From Pseudomonas donghuensis (GTDB lineage Bacteria > Pseudomonadota > Gammaproteobacteria > Pseudomonadales > Pseudomonadaceae), in the NCBI RefSeq assembly GCF_000259195.1, contig NZ_JH650764.1, positions 147,056 to 192,274 on the forward strand: a stretch of DNA of 45,219 bases, given 5' to 3'. The notes below the pieces were generated by a model. The model did not search any database. It was not told where the DNA came from and saw only the letters and a list, made by a program, of their open reading frames with translations. Each line of letters begins with the position of its first letter. Position 1 is the first letter of the stretch. Shown piece after piece: positions 24,562 to 34,177 of the stretch. The position numbers and the translations under genes were made by a program.

Positions 24562-25902
24562 ATGAGCAGAAAATATTTTGGTACCGACGGTATTCGTGGC
24601 CGTGTCGGCGAATACCCCATCACCCCTGACTTCATGCTCAAGCTTGGCTGGGCGGCGGGCATGGCCTTTCGCAGGCAGGGTGCCTGCCGGGTACTGGTCG
24701 GCAAAGACACGCGAATTTCCGGTTACATGTTTGAATCGGCGCTTGAAGCCGGGCTGTCAGCGGCGGGCGCCGATGTGATGTTGCTCGGGCCGATGCCGAC
24801 CCCGGCCATCGCCTACCTGACCCGTACCTTCCATGCCGAAGCGGGCATCGTTATCAGTGCTTCGCACAATCCCCATGACGACAACGGCATCAAGTTCTTC
24901 TCCGGGCAGGGTACCAAGCTGCCGGACGAAGTCGAGCTGATGATCGAGGAGCTGCTCGACCAGCCGATGACCGTGGTCGAATCGAGCAAGCTGGGCAAGG
25001 TCTCGCGCATCAACGATGCGGCTGGGCGTTACATCGAATTCTGCAAGAGCAGCGTGCCGAGCAGCACTGATTTTGCCGGCCTCAAGCTGGTGGTCGACTG
25101 CGCCCACGGCGCTACCTACAAGGTCGCGCCGAGCGTGTTCCGCGAATTGGGTGCTGATGTCACCGTGCTCTCAGCGCAGCCTGATGGCCTGAACATCAAC
25201 GAGAACTGCGGTTCGACCCACATCGAGTCGCTGCAGGCGGCGGTGCTGGTGGGCCATGCCGACCTCGGCATCGCCTTCGACGGCGACGGTGACCGGGTGC
25301 TGATGGTCGATCACACCGGCGCCATCGTCGATGGCGACGAGCTGCTGTTCATCATCGCCCGTGACCTGCATGAGCGCGGCAAGCTGCAGGGCGGGGTGGT
25401 GGGCACCCTGATGAGCAACCTGGGGCTGGAGCTGGCCCTGAAGGATCTCGACATCCCGTTCGTGCGCGCCAAGGTCGGTGACCGCTACGTGATGGCCGAG
25501 CTGCTGGAGCGCGACTGGGTCATCGGTGGCGAGAACTCCGGGCACGTGGTGTGCTGCAACCACACCACCACCGGTGATGCGATCATCGCCGCGCTGCAGG
25601 TGCTGATGGCCCTCAAGCGCCGCGAAGAAACCCTGGCCCAGGCCCGTCAGGCCCTGCGCAAGTGCCCGCAGGTGCTGATCAACGTGCGCTTTGGTGCGAG
25701 CAAGGTCGACCCGCTGGAGCATCCAGCGGTCAAGGACGCCAGTGCCAAGGTTACCGAGGCACTGGCCGGTCGTGGCCGTGTGCTGCTGCGCAAGTCCGGG
25801 ACAGAGCCTCTGGTGCGGGTAATGGTCGAAGGCGAGGATGAAAATCAGGTTCGCGGCCACGCCGAAGCCCTGGCAAAACTGGTAAGTGAAGTTTGCGTTT
25901 GA
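24562..25902 (+). CDS. glmM: Phosphoglucosamine mutase GlmM
   Basis: A 446-residue alpha-D-phosphohexomutase that makes glucosamine-1-phosphate for peptidoglycan and LPS. The phospho-acceptor Ser101 lies in [14 protein letters not shown]. The metal loop is [10 protein letters not shown], the sugar loop GGENSGHVV and the phosphate-binding loop [12 protein letters not shown]. The start [13 protein letters not shown] at 24562 follows GGAG; in-frame codons upstream lie in the end of folP and are not conserved. Sixteen bases separate it from folP. Confidence 0.98.
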   Translation: MSRKYFGTDGIRGRVGEYPITPDFMLKLGWAAGMAFRRQGACRVLVGKDTRISGYMFESALEAGLSAAGADVMLLGPMPTPAIAYLTRTFHAEAGIVISASHNPHDDNGIKFFSGQGTKLPDEVELMIEELLDQPMTVVESSKLGKVSRINDAAGRYIEFCKSSVPSSTDFAGLKLVVDCAHGATYKVAPSVFRELGADVTVLSAQPDGLNINENCGSTHIESLQAAVLVGHADLGIAFDGDGDRVLMVDHTGAIVDGDELLFIIARDLHERGKLQGGVVGTLMSNLGLELALKDLDIPFVRAKVGDRYVMAELLERDWVIGGENSGHVVCCNHTTTGDAIIAALQVLMALKRREETLAQARQALRKCPQVLINVRFGASKVDPLEHPAVKDASAKVTEALAGRGRVLLRKSGTEPLVRVMVEGEDENQVRGHAEALAKLVSEVCV

Positions 25903-25968
25903 ATTACGCTTGCCAGAGGTGATCGGGTTGGGTAACATCTGCGCCCTCTTTGACCGACGAGGTACAGC

Positions 25969-26724
25969 ATGCGTCGCCCTATGGTAGCTGGTAACTGGAA
26001 GATGCACGGTACCCGCGCCAGCGTCGCTGAGCTGATCAAGGGCTTGAGTAATCTCGCCCTGCCGAGCGGTGTCGAGGTCGCGGTGTTTCCCCCCGCCCTG
26101 TACATCAATCAGGTAATTGATGGCGTACAAGGCAAGGCGATCGCCGTCGGCGCTCAGAATTCTGCGGTACAGCCTGAGCAAGGCGCACTGACCGGTGAAA
26201 TTGCACCGAGTCAACTGGCCGAGGCAGGTTGCGAGCTGGTACTGATTGGGCACTCCGAGCGCCGCCAGATCATTGGCGAGAACGACGAAGTCCTCAATCG
26301 CAAGTTCGCTGCGGCACAGGCTTGTGGTTTGAAGCCGGTGCTCTGTGTAGGGGAAACCCTCGAAGAGCGCGAAGCGGGTAAAACGCTTGAGATTGTCGGG
26401 CGTCAGCTGGACAGCGTCATCGAAGCGTTCGGTGTCGAAGTCTTCGCCAGTGCGGTGATTGCCTATGAGCCTGTATGGGCCATCGGCACAGGGCTGACGG
26501 CCTCGCCACAGCAGGCTCAGGATGTGCATAAGGCCATTCGCGAGCAGCTGGCGGCAAAGAACCCGGAAGTCGCAGCGAGTGTGCGGCTTCTATACGGCGG
26601 CAGCGTGAAGGCGGCCAATGCGGCTGAACTGTTCGGCATGCCGGATATCGATGGGGGCCTGATTGGTGGGGCTTCCCTGAACGCAGACGAATTCGGTGCA
26701 ATTTGTCGCGCCGCAGGAAACTGA
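25969..26724 (+). CDS. tpiA: Triosephosphate isomerase TpiA
   Basis: A 251-residue TIM-barrel enzyme interconverting dihydroxyacetone phosphate and glyceraldehyde-3-phosphate. The catalytic set is complete: Lys11 in GNWKMHG, His95 in IGHSERR and Glu167 in [11 protein letters not shown]; the phosphate-binding [12 protein letters not shown] is also present. GAGGT precedes the ATG. secG starts 3 bp after its stop codon, so the two are translationally linked. Confidence 0.98.
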   Translation: MRRPMVAGNWKMHGTRASVAELIKGLSNLALPSGVEVAVFPPALYINQVIDGVQGKAIAVGAQNSAVQPEQGALTGEIAPSQLAEAGCELVLIGHSERRQIIGENDEVLNRKFAAAQACGLKPVLCVGETLEEREAGKTLEIVGRQLDSVIEAFGVEVFASAVIAYEPVWAIGTGLTASPQQAQDVHKAIREQLAAKNPEVAASVRLLYGGSVKAANAAELFGMPDIDGGLIGGASLNADEFGAICRAAGN

Positions 26725-26727
26725 AAA

Positions 26728-27114
26728 ATGCTGGAAACAGTGATCGTTGTTTTGCATCTGTTGGGCGCGCTGGGTTTGGTAGTGCTGGTGTTGCTGCAAC
26801 AGGGTAAAGGTGCGGAAGCGGGTGCATCTTTCGGCGCAGGTGCTTCAAATACTGTGTTCGGAAGCCAAGGTTCTGCTACCTTTCTGAGTAAGTTTACTGC
26901 TATACTAGCTGCCTCTTTCTTCTTAACTGCTCTTGGGTTAGGATACTTTGCTAAGGAGAAAGCTCAAGAGCTGACTCAAGTAGGGTTACCAGATCCAGCG
27001 GTCTTGGAAGTGAAGCAGCAAAAACCGGCAACAGATGATGTACCGGTGCTCCAGGAGCAGAAGAGCGAAGCCACTAAGACTGGCGATGTTCCTCCCGCTC
27101 AAGAGCAGAAGTAA
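26728..27114 (+). CDS. secG: Preprotein translocase subunit SecG
   Basis: A 128-residue inner-membrane subunit of SecYEG. It has two membrane helices ([21 protein letters not shown] and [18 protein letters not shown]) joined by the family loop [24 protein letters not shown] polar, Gln/Lys/Pro-rich cytoplasmic tail of about 50 residues follows. From about 26860 the gene uses many A/T-ending, rare codons (ATA, CTA, TTA, GTA), unlike tpiA before it. The tRNA-Leu gene begins 19 bp after the stop, as in E. coli secG-leuU. Confidence 0.95.
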   Translation: MLETVIVVLHLLGALGLVVLVLLQQGKGAEAGASFGAGASNTVFGSQGSATFLSKFTAILAASFFLTALGLGYFAKEKAQELTQVGLPDPAVLEVKQQKPATDDVPVLQEQKSEATKTGDVPPAQEQK

Positions 27115-27133
27115 CGGGTTTCAAAGTAGTATT

Positions 27134-27219
27134 GCCGAGGTGGTGGAATTGGTAGACACGCAACCTTGAGGTGGTTGTGCCCATAGGGTGTAGGGGTTCG
27201 AGTCCCCTTCTCGGTACCA
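27134..27219 (+). tRNA. leuU: tRNA-Leu (anticodon GAG)
   Basis: An 86-nt class II tRNA with encoded CCA. Acceptor strand GCCGAGG pairs with TCTCGGT. The anticodon stem CAACC/GGTTG encloses loop TTGAGGT, giving GAG. There is a short variable arm typical of leucine tRNAs, and the T arm has GGTTCGAGT. It reads CUC/CUU. Probably transcribed with tpiA-secG. Confidence 0.96.
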
Positions 27220-27232
27220 ATTGAAACAAGAC

Positions 27233-27256
27233 AGCCCGCTACAGCGGGCTTTCTTG
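27233..27256 (+). terminator. Rho-independent terminator after tRNA-Leu
   Basis: AGCCCGC (27233-27239) and GCGGGCT (27244-27250) with a TACA loop, followed by TTTCTT. It ends the secG-tRNA-Leu transcript before the tRNA-fMet promoter. Confidence 0.88.
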
Positions 27257-27271
27257 TAGGTGGAGGTTAGA

Positions 27272-27300
27272 TTGACCCTGTCGGGGTTCGGTCGTATACT
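27272..27300 (+). promoter_or_regulatory. Sigma-70 promoter of tRNA-fMet (and rimP-nusA-infB)
   Basis: TTGACC (27272-27277), 17-nt spacer, TATACT (27295-27300), 16 bp before the tRNA. It matches sigma-70 consensus at 10 of 12 positions. Downstream genes of the nusA operon may also use it by read-through. Confidence 0.8.
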
Positions 27301-27316
27301 TTCGCCCCAGCTTTGT

Positions 27317-27393
<77 letters not shown>

Positions 27394-27403
27394 GTTTCAG
27401 CGG

Positions 27404-27429
27404 AGCCCCTTTTGCAGGGGCTTTTTCTT
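27404..27429 (+). terminator. Terminator after tRNA-fMet
   Basis: AGCCCCT (27404-27410) / AGGGGCT (27416-27422) with a TTTGC loop, followed by TTTTCTT. Read-through into rimP would have to pass it; no clear promoter is visible in the 93 bp that follow. Confidence 0.87.
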
Positions 27430-27522
27430 GGCTGAACAGTCATAACGCCGGTATTCAACGGCGTATCAGGGATGGGCGCTTTGCCCATTTTTTATTTGCA
27501 TAGCATGCACGAGGGGGTTCAG

Positions 27523-27981
27523 GTGTCGAGCAAGCTAGAACAGTTGCAGGCCTTGTTGGCCCCGGTGGTCGAGGCTCTTGGCTATCAATGCTGGGGGATC
27601 GAATTCATCTCTCAAGGCAAACATTCGGTCCTGCGGATTTACATCGATAAAGAAGATGGCGTGCTGGTTGATGACTGCGCAAAAGTCAGTCACCAGGCCA
27701 GTGCGATCCTCGATGTCGAAGACCCGATTACGTCCGAATATACCCTTGAAGTGTCCTCTCCTGGCATGGATCGCCCGCTGTTCACCTTGGAACAGTTTGC
27801 TTCGCATGCCGGCGAACAAGTGAAGATCAAGCTGCGTACGCCCTTTGAAGGTCGTCGTAACTTTCAGGGCCTTCTCCGTGGCGTGGAGGATCAGGATGTT
27901 GTGGTCCAGGTAGACAACAACGAATTCCTGTTGCCGATCGATTCGATCGACAAGGCCAACATTATTCCCAGTTTTGACTGA
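27523..27981 (+). CDS. rimP: Ribosome maturation factor RimP
   Basis: A 152-residue 30S assembly factor. The N-terminal domain begins [20 protein letters not shown] and continues [22 protein letters not shown]; the family signature [20 protein letters not shown] follows; the C-terminal SH3-like domain ends [13 protein letters not shown]. The start is GTG at 27523 with GAGGGGG 5 nt upstream; an earlier in-frame ATG lies before this ribosome-binding site and adds unconserved residues. First protein gene of rimP-nusA-infB. Confidence 0.95.
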   Translation: MSSKLEQLQALLAPVVEALGYQCWGIEFISQGKHSVLRIYIDKEDGVLVDDCAKVSHQASAILDVEDPITSEYTLEVSSPGMDRPLFTLEQFASHAGEQVKIKLRTPFEGRRNFQGLLRGVEDQDVVVQVDNNEFLLPIDSIDKANIIPSFD

Positions 27982-28040
27982 GACGTGCCGGATCCCGCGG
28001 ACCGCGCGGATCCAATGGCTTGCGAAAGGCGAGGCGTACG

Positions 28041-29522
28041 ATGAGCAAAGAAGTACTGCTGGTTGTTGAGTCGGTATCCAACGAAAAGGGCGTACCGGCC
28101 GGCGTGATTTTTGAAGCGCTGGAAGTGGCTCTGGCCACTGCAACCAAAAAACGTTTTGACGACGAAGTCGACCTGCGTGTGGAAATCAACCGCCACACCG
28201 GTAGCTACGAAACCTTCCGTCGCTGGACTGTCGTCGAAGAAAAGGATCTGGACGATCCGGCGATCGAAGTGTGGCCAGCGAAGATTCAGGACACCCATCC
28301 TGAAGCTAAAGTCGGTGACGTGATCGAAGAAAAGATCGAGTCGATCGAGTTCGGCCGCATTGCCGCCCAGACCGCCAAGCAAGTCATCGTCCAGAAGGTC
28401 CGTGAAGCCGAGCGCGCTCAGGTGGTAGATGCCTACCGCGAGCGTCTGGGCGAGATCATCTCCGGTACCGTCAAGAAGGTCACCCGTGACAATGTCATCG
28501 TTGACCTGGGCAACAACGCCGAAGCGTTGCTGGCCCGTGAAGACATCATCTCCCGCGAGACTTTCCGTGTGGGTGTGCGCCTGCGTGCACTGCTCAAGGA
28601 AATCCGCACCGAGAACCGCGGCCCGCAGTTGATCCTGTCGCGTACCGCGCCACAGATGCTGATCGAACTGTTCCGCATCGAAGTGCCGGAAATCGCCGAG
28701 GGCCTGATCGAAGTCATGGCCGCGTCCCGTGATCCGGGTTCGCGCGCCAAGATCGCCGTGCGCTCCAAGGACAAACGCATCGATCCGCAAGGTGCCTGTA
28801 TCGGCATGCGCGGTTCGCGTGTCCAGGCCGTGTCCGGCGAACTGGGTGGTGAGCGTGTGGATATCGTCCTCTGGGACGACAACCCTGCACAATTCGTCAT
28901 CAACGCCATGTCGCCGGCTGAAGTCGCGGCGATCATCGTCGATGAAGATGCCCACGCCATGGACATCGCGGTGGGTGCCGACAACCTGGCCCAGGCGATT
29001 GGCCGTGGTGGCCAGAACGTGCGCCTGGCCAGTCAGTTGACCGGCTGGACCCTGAACGTGATGACCGAATCGGACATCCAGGCCAAGCAGCAAGCTGAAA
29101 CCGGTGACATCCTGCGCAACTTCATCGACGAGCTGGAAGTCGACGAAGAGCTGGCACAGGTGCTGGTCGATGAAGGCTTCACCAGCCTGGAAGAGATTGC
29201 CTACGTACCGCTGGAAGAAATGCTCAACATCGACGGCTTTGACGAAGACATCGTCAACGAGCTTCGTGCTCGCGCCAAGGATCGCCTGTTGACCAAAGCC
29301 ATCGCTACTGAGGAAAAGCTGGCAGACGCCCATCCGGCCGAAGACCTGCTCTCGCTTGAGGGTATGGACAAGGATTTGGCGATGGAACTGGCGGTGCGCG
29401 GCGTAGTTACCCGCGAAGACCTGGCCGAGCAGTCGATTGATGACCTGCTCGACATCGACGGCATCGACCAAGAGCGTGCCGGCAAGTTGATCATGGCCGC
29501 CCGAGCCCACTGGTTCGAGTAA
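28041..29522 (+). CDS. nusA: Transcription termination/antitermination factor NusA
   Basis: A 493-residue RNA polymerase-associated factor affecting pausing, termination and rRNA antitermination. In order it has an N-terminal RNAP-binding domain (1-~130), an S1 domain ([20 protein letters not shown]), KH1 and KH2 ([14 protein letters not shown] and [13 protein letters not shown]), and two acidic helix-hairpin-helix repeats typical of proteobacterial NusA. ATG at 28041 follows GAGG; the length equals other Pseudomonas NusA. 59 bp after rimP and 27 bp before infB. Confidence 0.98.
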   Translation: MSKEVLLVVESVSNEKGVPAGVIFEALEVALATATKKRFDDEVDLRVEINRHTGSYETFRRWTVVEEKDLDDPAIEVWPAKIQDTHPEAKVGDVIEEKIESIEFGRIAAQTAKQVIVQKVREAERAQVVDAYRERLGEIISGTVKKVTRDNVIVDLGNNAEALLAREDIISRETFRVGVRLRALLKEIRTENRGPQLILSRTAPQMLIELFRIEVPEIAEGLIEVMAASRDPGSRAKIAVRSKDKRIDPQGACIGMRGSRVQAVSGELGGERVDIVLWDDNPAQFVINAMSPAEVAAIIVDEDAHAMDIAVGADNLAQAIGRGGQNVRLASQLTGWTLNVMTESDIQAKQQAETGDILRNFIDELEVDEELAQVLVDEGFTSLEEIAYVPLEEMLNIDGFDEDIVNELRARAKDRLLTKAIATEEKLADAHPAEDLLSLEGMDKDLAMELAVRGVVTREDLAEQSIDDLLDIDGIDQERAGKLIMAARAHWFE

Positions 29523-29549
29523 TTAGGCGCGGCCTGAGGAGAGAAGTGC

Positions 29550-32060
29550 ATGACGCAAGTCACGGTGAAAGAATTGGCCCAAGAGGTCGCTGCACCGGTA
29601 GAGCGCCTGCTGCAGCAGATGCGTGAGGCAGGTCTGCCGCACACCGACGCCGGTCAGGTAGTGACCGACAATGAGAAGCAGGCATTGCTGGCTCATTTGA
29701 AGAGCAGCCACAAGGCAAAAGTGGAAGAGCCGCGCAAGATCACCTTGCAGCGCAAAACCACCAGCACCCTGCGTGTCGCCGGTAGCAAGAGCATCAGCGT
29801 AGAAGTACGCAAGAAGAAAGTATTCGTTCAGCGCAGCCCGGAAGAAATCCAGGCCGAGCAGAAGCGCGAGCTGGAAGAGCGCCGTGCAGCCGAAAACGCT
29901 GCCCGTGAAAAAGCCGATGCCGAAGCACGTCAGCGTGCCGAGGAAGAAGCCCGTCGTCAGCCAGCCGCTGCGAACGCCGCACCGGCTGCTGCCGCGCCGG
30001 CTCCGGCTCCGGCTGCCGCGCCAGTGATCGACGCCGCCGATGCCGCACCGGCACCGGTTGCCGAGCGCAAGAAAGACGACGTCCGTCGCAGCGACAAGTC
30101 GCGTGACGACGAGCGTCGTGGCGGCGAGCGCCGTAACGAAGCGCCGCGCGTTTCGGTCAAGGTCAAGGAAAAGGAAAAGGCGCCAACCCCGCGTGCCGCT
30201 CCGCGTACCACCGACGAAGAAAGCGATGGCTTCCGTCGTGGTGGCCGTGGCAAGGGCAAGCCGAAGAAGCGCAACGCCCATGGCTTCCAGAACCCGACCG
30301 GTCCGGTTATCCGCGACGTCCAGATCGGCGAGACCATTACCGTCTCCGACCTGGCCCAGCAGATGTCGGTCAAGGCCGCTGAAGTCGTCAAGTTCATGTT
30401 CAAGCTGGGCACTCCGGTGACCATCAACCAGGTGCTCGACCAGGAGACCGCTCAACTGGTCGCCGAAGAGCTGGGCCACAAGGTCACCCTGGTCAGCGAT
30501 ACCGCCCTGGAAGATTCCCTGGCCGAATCGCTGAAGTTCGAAGGTGAAGCCTTCGCCCGTGCGCCGGTCGTGACCGTAATGGGCCACGTTGACCACGGTA
30601 AGACTTCGCTGCTCGACTACATCCGTCGTGCCAAGGTGGCCGCTGGCGAAGCCGGTGGTATTACCCAGCACATCGGTGCCTACCACGTGGAAACCGACCG
30701 CGGCATGGTCACCTTCCTCGACACCCCTGGTCACGCCGCGTTTACCGCCATGCGTGCCCGTGGTGCCAAGGCGACCGACATCGTGATCCTGGTGGTCGCG
30801 GCGGACGACGGCGTGATGCCGCAAACCCGCGAAGCGGTCCAGCACGCCAAGGCTGCCGGTGTTCCGCTGGTCGTTGCGGTGAACAAGATCGACAAGCCGG
30901 GTGCCGACCTCGATCGCATCCGTAACGAACTGGCCGTCGAAGGCGTCACTTCCGAGGACTGGGGTGGAGACACGCCGTTCGTCAAGGTGTCGGCGAAGAT
31001 GGGTACCGGTGTCGACGAACTGCTCGAAGCCGTCCTGCTGCAAGCCGAGATCCTCGAGCTCAAGGCCACTCCATCGGCCCCGGGTCGTGGTGTGGTGGTC
31101 GAGTCGCGTCTGGACAAGGGCCGCGGCCCGGTGGCTACCGTGCTGGTTCAGGACGGTACCCTGCGTCAGGGCGACATGGTCCTGTGCGGTTCGAACTACG
31201 GCCGTGTACGGGCCATGCTCGACGAAAACGGCAAGACTGTTAAAGAAGCCGGCCCGTCGATCCCGGTCGAGATCCTCGGCCTGGATGGCACCCCGGACGC
31301 CGGTGACGAGCTGTCGGTAGTGGCTGACGAGAAGAAAGCCCGTGAAGTTGCCCTGTTCCGTCAAGGCAAGTTCCGCGAGGTCAAACTGGCTCGCGCTCAC
31401 GCTGGCAAACTCGAGAACATCTTCGAGAACATGGGCCAGGAAGAGAAGAAGACCCTCAACATCGTGCTCAAGTCCGATGTTCGTGGTTCTCTCGAGGCCC
31501 TGCAGGGCTCCCTGAGCGGCCTGGGCAACGACGAAGTACAGGTTCGCGTGATCGGTGGCGGTGTCGGTGGTATCACCGAGAGCGACGCCAACCTGGCCCT
31601 GGCTTCCAATGCAGTACTGTTCGGCTTCAACGTGCGTGCCGATGCCGGCGCGCGCAAGATCGTCGAGCAGGAAGGTCTGGATATGCGTTACTACAACGTG
31701 ATCTACGACATCATTGAAGACGTCAAGAAAGCCCTGACCGGTATGCTCGGCAGCGATGTTCGCGAGAACATCCTGGGTATCGCCGAAGTGCGTGACGTGT
31801 TCCGTTCGCCGAAGTTCGGCGCCATCGCCGGCTGTATGGTCGTCGAGGGTGTGGTCTACCGCAACCGTCCGATCCGCGTACTGCGCGAGGACGTGGTGAT
31901 CTTCGAAGGCGAGCTGGAATCGCTGCGTCGTTTCAAGGACGATGCGTCCGAAGTACGTGCCGGCATGGAATGCGGTATCGGCGTCAAGAGCTACAACGAC
32001 GTCAAGGTCGGCGACAAGATCGAAGTCTTCGAGAAAGTCCAAGTGGCTCGTACGCTCTAA
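29550..32060 (+). CDS. infB: Translation initiation factor IF-2
   Basis: An 836-residue GTPase that places initiator tRNA on the 30S subunit. The N-terminal IF2_N subdomain ([20 protein letters not shown]) is followed by a long charged region and an Ala/Pro-rich linker (about residues 130-170). A second IF2_N copy comes near residue 260. G motifs are GHVDHGKT (about residue 345), DTPGH and NKIDK; the beta-barrel and the fMet-tRNA-binding C-terminal domain end the protein. GAGGAGAG precedes the ATG. Internal starts giving shorter IF-2 forms are known in E. coli and are not checked here. Confidence 0.98.
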   Translation: MTQVTVKELAQEVAAPVERLLQQMREAGLPHTDAGQVVTDNEKQALLAHLKSSHKAKVEEPRKITLQRKTTSTLRVAGSKSISVEVRKKKVFVQRSPEEIQAEQKRELEERRAAENAAREKADAEARQRAEEEARRQPAAANAAPAAAAPAPAPAAAPVIDAADAAPAPVAERKKDDVRRSDKSRDDERRGGERRNEAPRVSVKVKEKEKAPTPRAAPRTTDEESDGFRRGGRGKGKPKKRNAHGFQNPTGPVIRDVQIGETITVSDLAQQMSVKAAEVVKFMFKLGTPVTINQVLDQETAQLVAEELGHKVTLVSDTALEDSLAESLKFEGEAFARAPVVTVMGHVDHGKTSLLDYIRRAKVAAGEAGGITQHIGAYHVETDRGMVTFLDTPGHAAFTAMRARGAKATDIVILVVAADDGVMPQTREAVQHAKAAGVPLVVAVNKIDKPGADLDRIRNELAVEGVTSEDWGGDTPFVKVSAKMGTGVDELLEAVLLQAEILELKATPSAPGRGVVVESRLDKGRGPVATVLVQDGTLRQGDMVLCGSNYGRVRAMLDENGKTVKEAGPSIPVEILGLDGTPDAGDELSVVADEKKAREVALFRQGKFREVKLARAHAGKLENIFENMGQEEKKTLNIVLKSDVRGSLEALQGSLSGLGNDEVQVRVIGGGVGGITESDANLALASNAVLFGFNVRADAGARKIVEQEGLDMRYYNVIYDIIEDVKKALTGMLGSDVRENILGIAEVRDVFRSPKFGAIAGCMVVEGVVYRNRPIRVLREDVVIFEGELESLRRFKDDASEVRAGMECGIGVKSYNDVKVGDKIEVFEKVQVARTL

Positions 32061-32076
32061 GCCGCGAGCATGGGAA

Positions 32077-32155
32077 CCGCCAATCGCCCGCCCCAGGGCG
32101 CCGCTTGGCGGCTCTGAACGCAACGCCCGGTCCGGCTCTAGCCTGGCCGGGCGTT
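32077..32155 (+). other. Tandem hairpins in the infB-rbfA spacer
   Basis: The first hairpin is CCGCCAA (32077-32083) / TTGGCGG (32105-32111), enclosing an inner CGCCC/GGGCG. The second is AACGCCCGG (32122-32130) / CCGGGCGTT (32147-32155), with inner GGC/GCC pairing, followed by TTTGCCGCTTTAG. The second resembles an imperfect terminator. They fill most of the 121-bp gap. Confidence 0.6.
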
Positions 32156-32181
32156 TGCCGCTTTAGTTACAGGTAGCAAAA

Positions 32182-32583
32182 ATGGCAAAAGAATATAGCC
32201 GTACCCAACGCATCGGCGATCAGATCCAGCGTGAGCTGGCCCAGTTGATCCGTCGTGAAGTCAAAGACCCGCGCGTCGGCGTGGTCACCATTACCGCTGT
32301 GGATGTCAGCCGCGATGTCGGCCATGCCAAGGTGTTCATCACCTCCATGGGCCAGGAAGGCGCGGAAGACATCAAGCAGACCCTCAAAGTGCTCAACGGC
32401 GCGGCCAGTTTCCTGCGTGTGCACCTGGGCAAGGAAATGCAACTGCGCAGCGTGCCGCAACTGCATTTCCACTATGACGAAAGCATCAGTCGCGGTGCCC
32501 ACCTGTCGGCACTGATCGAGCGCGCCGTCGCCGAAGACAAGCTGCACCAGGCTTCCGACACGCCCCTGGACACCAAGGAGTAA
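32182..32583 (+). CDS. rbfA: 30S ribosome-binding factor RbfA
   Basis: A 133-residue KH-fold protein needed for 16S rRNA 5'-end maturation and cold adaptation. Typical stretches are [38 protein letters not shown] and [15 protein letters not shown]. The start [10 protein letters not shown] is the family start. truB begins 3 bp after its stop, with the truB ribosome-binding site AAGGAG lying in the last rbfA codons. Confidence 0.97.
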   Translation: MAKEYSRTQRIGDQIQRELAQLIRREVKDPRVGVVTITAVDVSRDVGHAKVFITSMGQEGAEDIKQTLKVLNGAASFLRVHLGKEMQLRSVPQLHFHYDESISRGAHLSALIERAVAEDKLHQASDTPLDTKE

Positions 32584-32586
32584 GCG

Positions 32587-33504
32587 GTGGCTCAGGTCAA
32601 GCGTATCCGTCGTAACGTCAGCGGCATCATCCTGCTCGACAAGCCGTTGGGGTTCACCTCCAACGCCGCCCTGCAGAAGGTCCGCTGGCTGCTCAACGCC
32701 GAAAAGGCCGGGCACACTGGTAGCCTCGATCCACTGGCCAGCGGCGTGCTGCCGCTGTGCTTTGGTGAGGCGACCAAGTTCTCGCAGTACCTGCTCGATT
32801 CCGACAAGGGCTACGAGACGGTCATGCAACTGGGTCAGACCACCACCACGGGCGATGCCGAAGGTGAAGTGCTGAAAACCCGTGACGTGACCGTTGGTCG
32901 CGCCGATATCGAAGCGGTTTTGCCACAATTTCGTGGTCAAATCAGTCAGATACCGCCGATGTACTCGGCCCTCAAGCGCGACGGTCAGCCACTGTACAAG
33001 CTCGCCCGTGCAGGTGAAGTAGTGGAGCGCGAGGCGCGTTCTGTTACTATTAACCGCTTGGAATTGCTCGAGTGCGAAGGCACCCGTGTTCGGCTGTCAG
33101 TCGGCTGCAGCAAAGGCACCTACATCCGCACTCTGGTCGAGGATATCGGCGAGGTGCTCGGTTGCGGAGCCTATGTCGCTGAACTGCGCCGTACGCACGC
33201 CGGTCCTTTCGAGCTGGCCCAGACCGTGACCCTCGAAGAACTCGAAGCGGTCCACGCCGAAGGTGGCAACGAAGCAGTCGATCGCTTCCTGATGCCATCG
33301 GACAGCGGTCTGCTGGACTGGCCACTGTTGCAGTTCTCCGAGCACAGTGCGTTCTACTGGCTCAATGGTCAGCCGGTCAGAGCCCCCGACGCGCCGAAGT
33401 TCGGCATGGTCCGGGTACAGGATCACAACGGTCGCTTCATCGGTATCGGTGAAGTGAGCGAAGACGGGCGCATCGCGCCTCGTCGCTTGATTCGGTCAGA
33501 ATGA
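32587..33504 (+). CDS. truB: tRNA pseudouridine-55 synthase TruB
   Basis: A 305-residue enzyme that makes pseudouridine 55 in the T loop of tRNAs. The catalytic Asp48 lies in [15 protein letters not shown]. Other motifs are [10 protein letters not shown], the [16 protein letters not shown] loop and [14 protein letters not shown]. The C-terminal region is PUA-like. It starts at GTG (32587), with AAGGAG overlapping the rbfA stop. The gap to rpsO is 153 bp. Confidence 0.97.
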   Translation: MAQVKRIRRNVSGIILLDKPLGFTSNAALQKVRWLLNAEKAGHTGSLDPLASGVLPLCFGEATKFSQYLLDSDKGYETVMQLGQTTTTGDAEGEVLKTRDVTVGRADIEAVLPQFRGQISQIPPMYSALKRDGQPLYKLARAGEVVEREARSVTINRLELLECEGTRVRLSVGCSKGTYIRTLVEDIGEVLGCGAYVAELRRTHAGPFELAQTVTLEELEAVHAEGGNEAVDRFLMPSDSGLLDWPLLQFSEHSAFYWLNGQPVRAPDAPKFGMVRVQDHNGRFIGIGEVSEDGRIAPRRLIRSE

Positions 33505-33616
33505 TCGAAACCTTCAGCGTCAGGTTCAGGCCCGGCACTGGTGGTAAAGAGGATGGCTGTTAATAGGCACGGTCACGCCTCACTTTATGAATACAGGGAG
33601 CAGTCCCTGGCCTATT

Positions 33617-33638
33617 GGAAACCGTTTGTTCGGTTTCC
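33617..33638 (+). promoter_or_regulatory. Leader hairpin before rpsO (candidate S15 autoregulatory site)
   Basis: GGAAACCG (33617-33624) / CGGTTTCC (33631-33638), a perfect 8-bp stem with a TTTGTT loop, ends just before the TTTGGAG ribosome-binding region of rpsO. S15 represses its own translation through 5' UTR structures in several bacteria, so such a role is plausible but unproven. Confidence 0.5.
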
Positions 33639-33657
33639 CTTGATTTGGAGAAGCCAG

Positions 33658-33927
33658 ATGGCACTCAGCGTTGAAGAAAAAGCAAAGATCGTTGGCGAAT
33701 ACCAGCAAGCCGCCGGTGACACCGGTAGCCCGGAAGTGCAGGTTGCTCTGCTGACCGCCAACATCAACAAGCTGCAAGGCCACTTCAAGGCCAACGGCAA
33801 AGACCACCACTCCCGTCGTGGTCTGATCCGCATGGTTAACCAGCGTCGCAAGCTGCTGGACTACCTGAAAGGCAAGGACACCACTCGTTACAGCGCCCTG
33901 ATCGGTCGTCTGGGTCTGCGTCGCTAA
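33658..33927 (+). CDS. rpsO: 30S ribosomal protein S15
   Basis: An 89-residue primary 16S rRNA-binding protein, four helices, with the family sequence [20 protein letters not shown] and the RNA-binding loop [20 protein letters not shown]. The start at 33658 gives [16 protein letters not shown]. An in-frame ATG-like extension upstream would cover the leader hairpin and is not conserved. Followed by a 250-bp structured spacer and pnp, the classic rpsO-pnp pair. Confidence 0.99.
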   Translation: MALSVEEKAKIVGEYQQAAGDTGSPEVQVALLTANINKLQGHFKANGKDHHSRRGLIRMVNQRRKLLDYLKGKDTTRYSALIGRLGLRR

Positions 33928-34018
33928 TAGCGGCCTGGCCAGTGGTGTGCACGGCGTGCTGCAGTCACCAGGCGGAGCCTTTGGCCCCCGTGCTGGTGAG
34001 CACGCCTTGTGTATCTAT

Positions 34019-34080
34019 GAGGTTGGCTGTCTGTCTCGCCTGAGCGGTTTACCGCGAGGGCAGGGCAGGCTCCCAACCTC
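34019..34080 (+). promoter_or_regulatory. Long imperfect hairpin in the pnp leader (candidate RNase III site)
   Basis: GAGGTTGG (34019-34026) pairs with CCAACCTC (34073-34080). Inside, CTGTCTGT (34027-34034) pairs with bulges to the GGCAGGGCAG region (34059-34068), and CTCGC/GCGAG closes the top. In E. coli a comparable pnp leader stem is cut by RNase III and lets PNPase repress its own mRNA. The rest of the 33928-34177 spacer holds other small stems (for example CGTGCT-GGTG-AGCACG at 33989-34004) and no gene. Confidence 0.65.
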
Positions 34081-34177
34081 TAGTTTTATCTGGACTGCCA
34101 ACAGGGCCGATTCCCTGTGCTGCCCAAGAATTCGCAAGAACCAGTTCCCCCAGAGCCACTGAAAAAGGTAGGAAACC

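Noticed and set aside
29880..30060. Ala/Pro-rich low-complexity stretch in infB as a possible insertion or frameshift
   Set aside because: A variable charged and Ala/Pro-rich linker before the GTPase core is normal in proteobacterial IF-2, and the frame is intact.
29523..32123. An 866-codon open frame opposite infB, and similar long frames opposite pnp (34049-36388), ftsH (21754-23703), lldP (2814-4679) and recN (8433-9980)
   Set aside because: All are complements of well-identified genes with compositionally biased translations; none has independent support.
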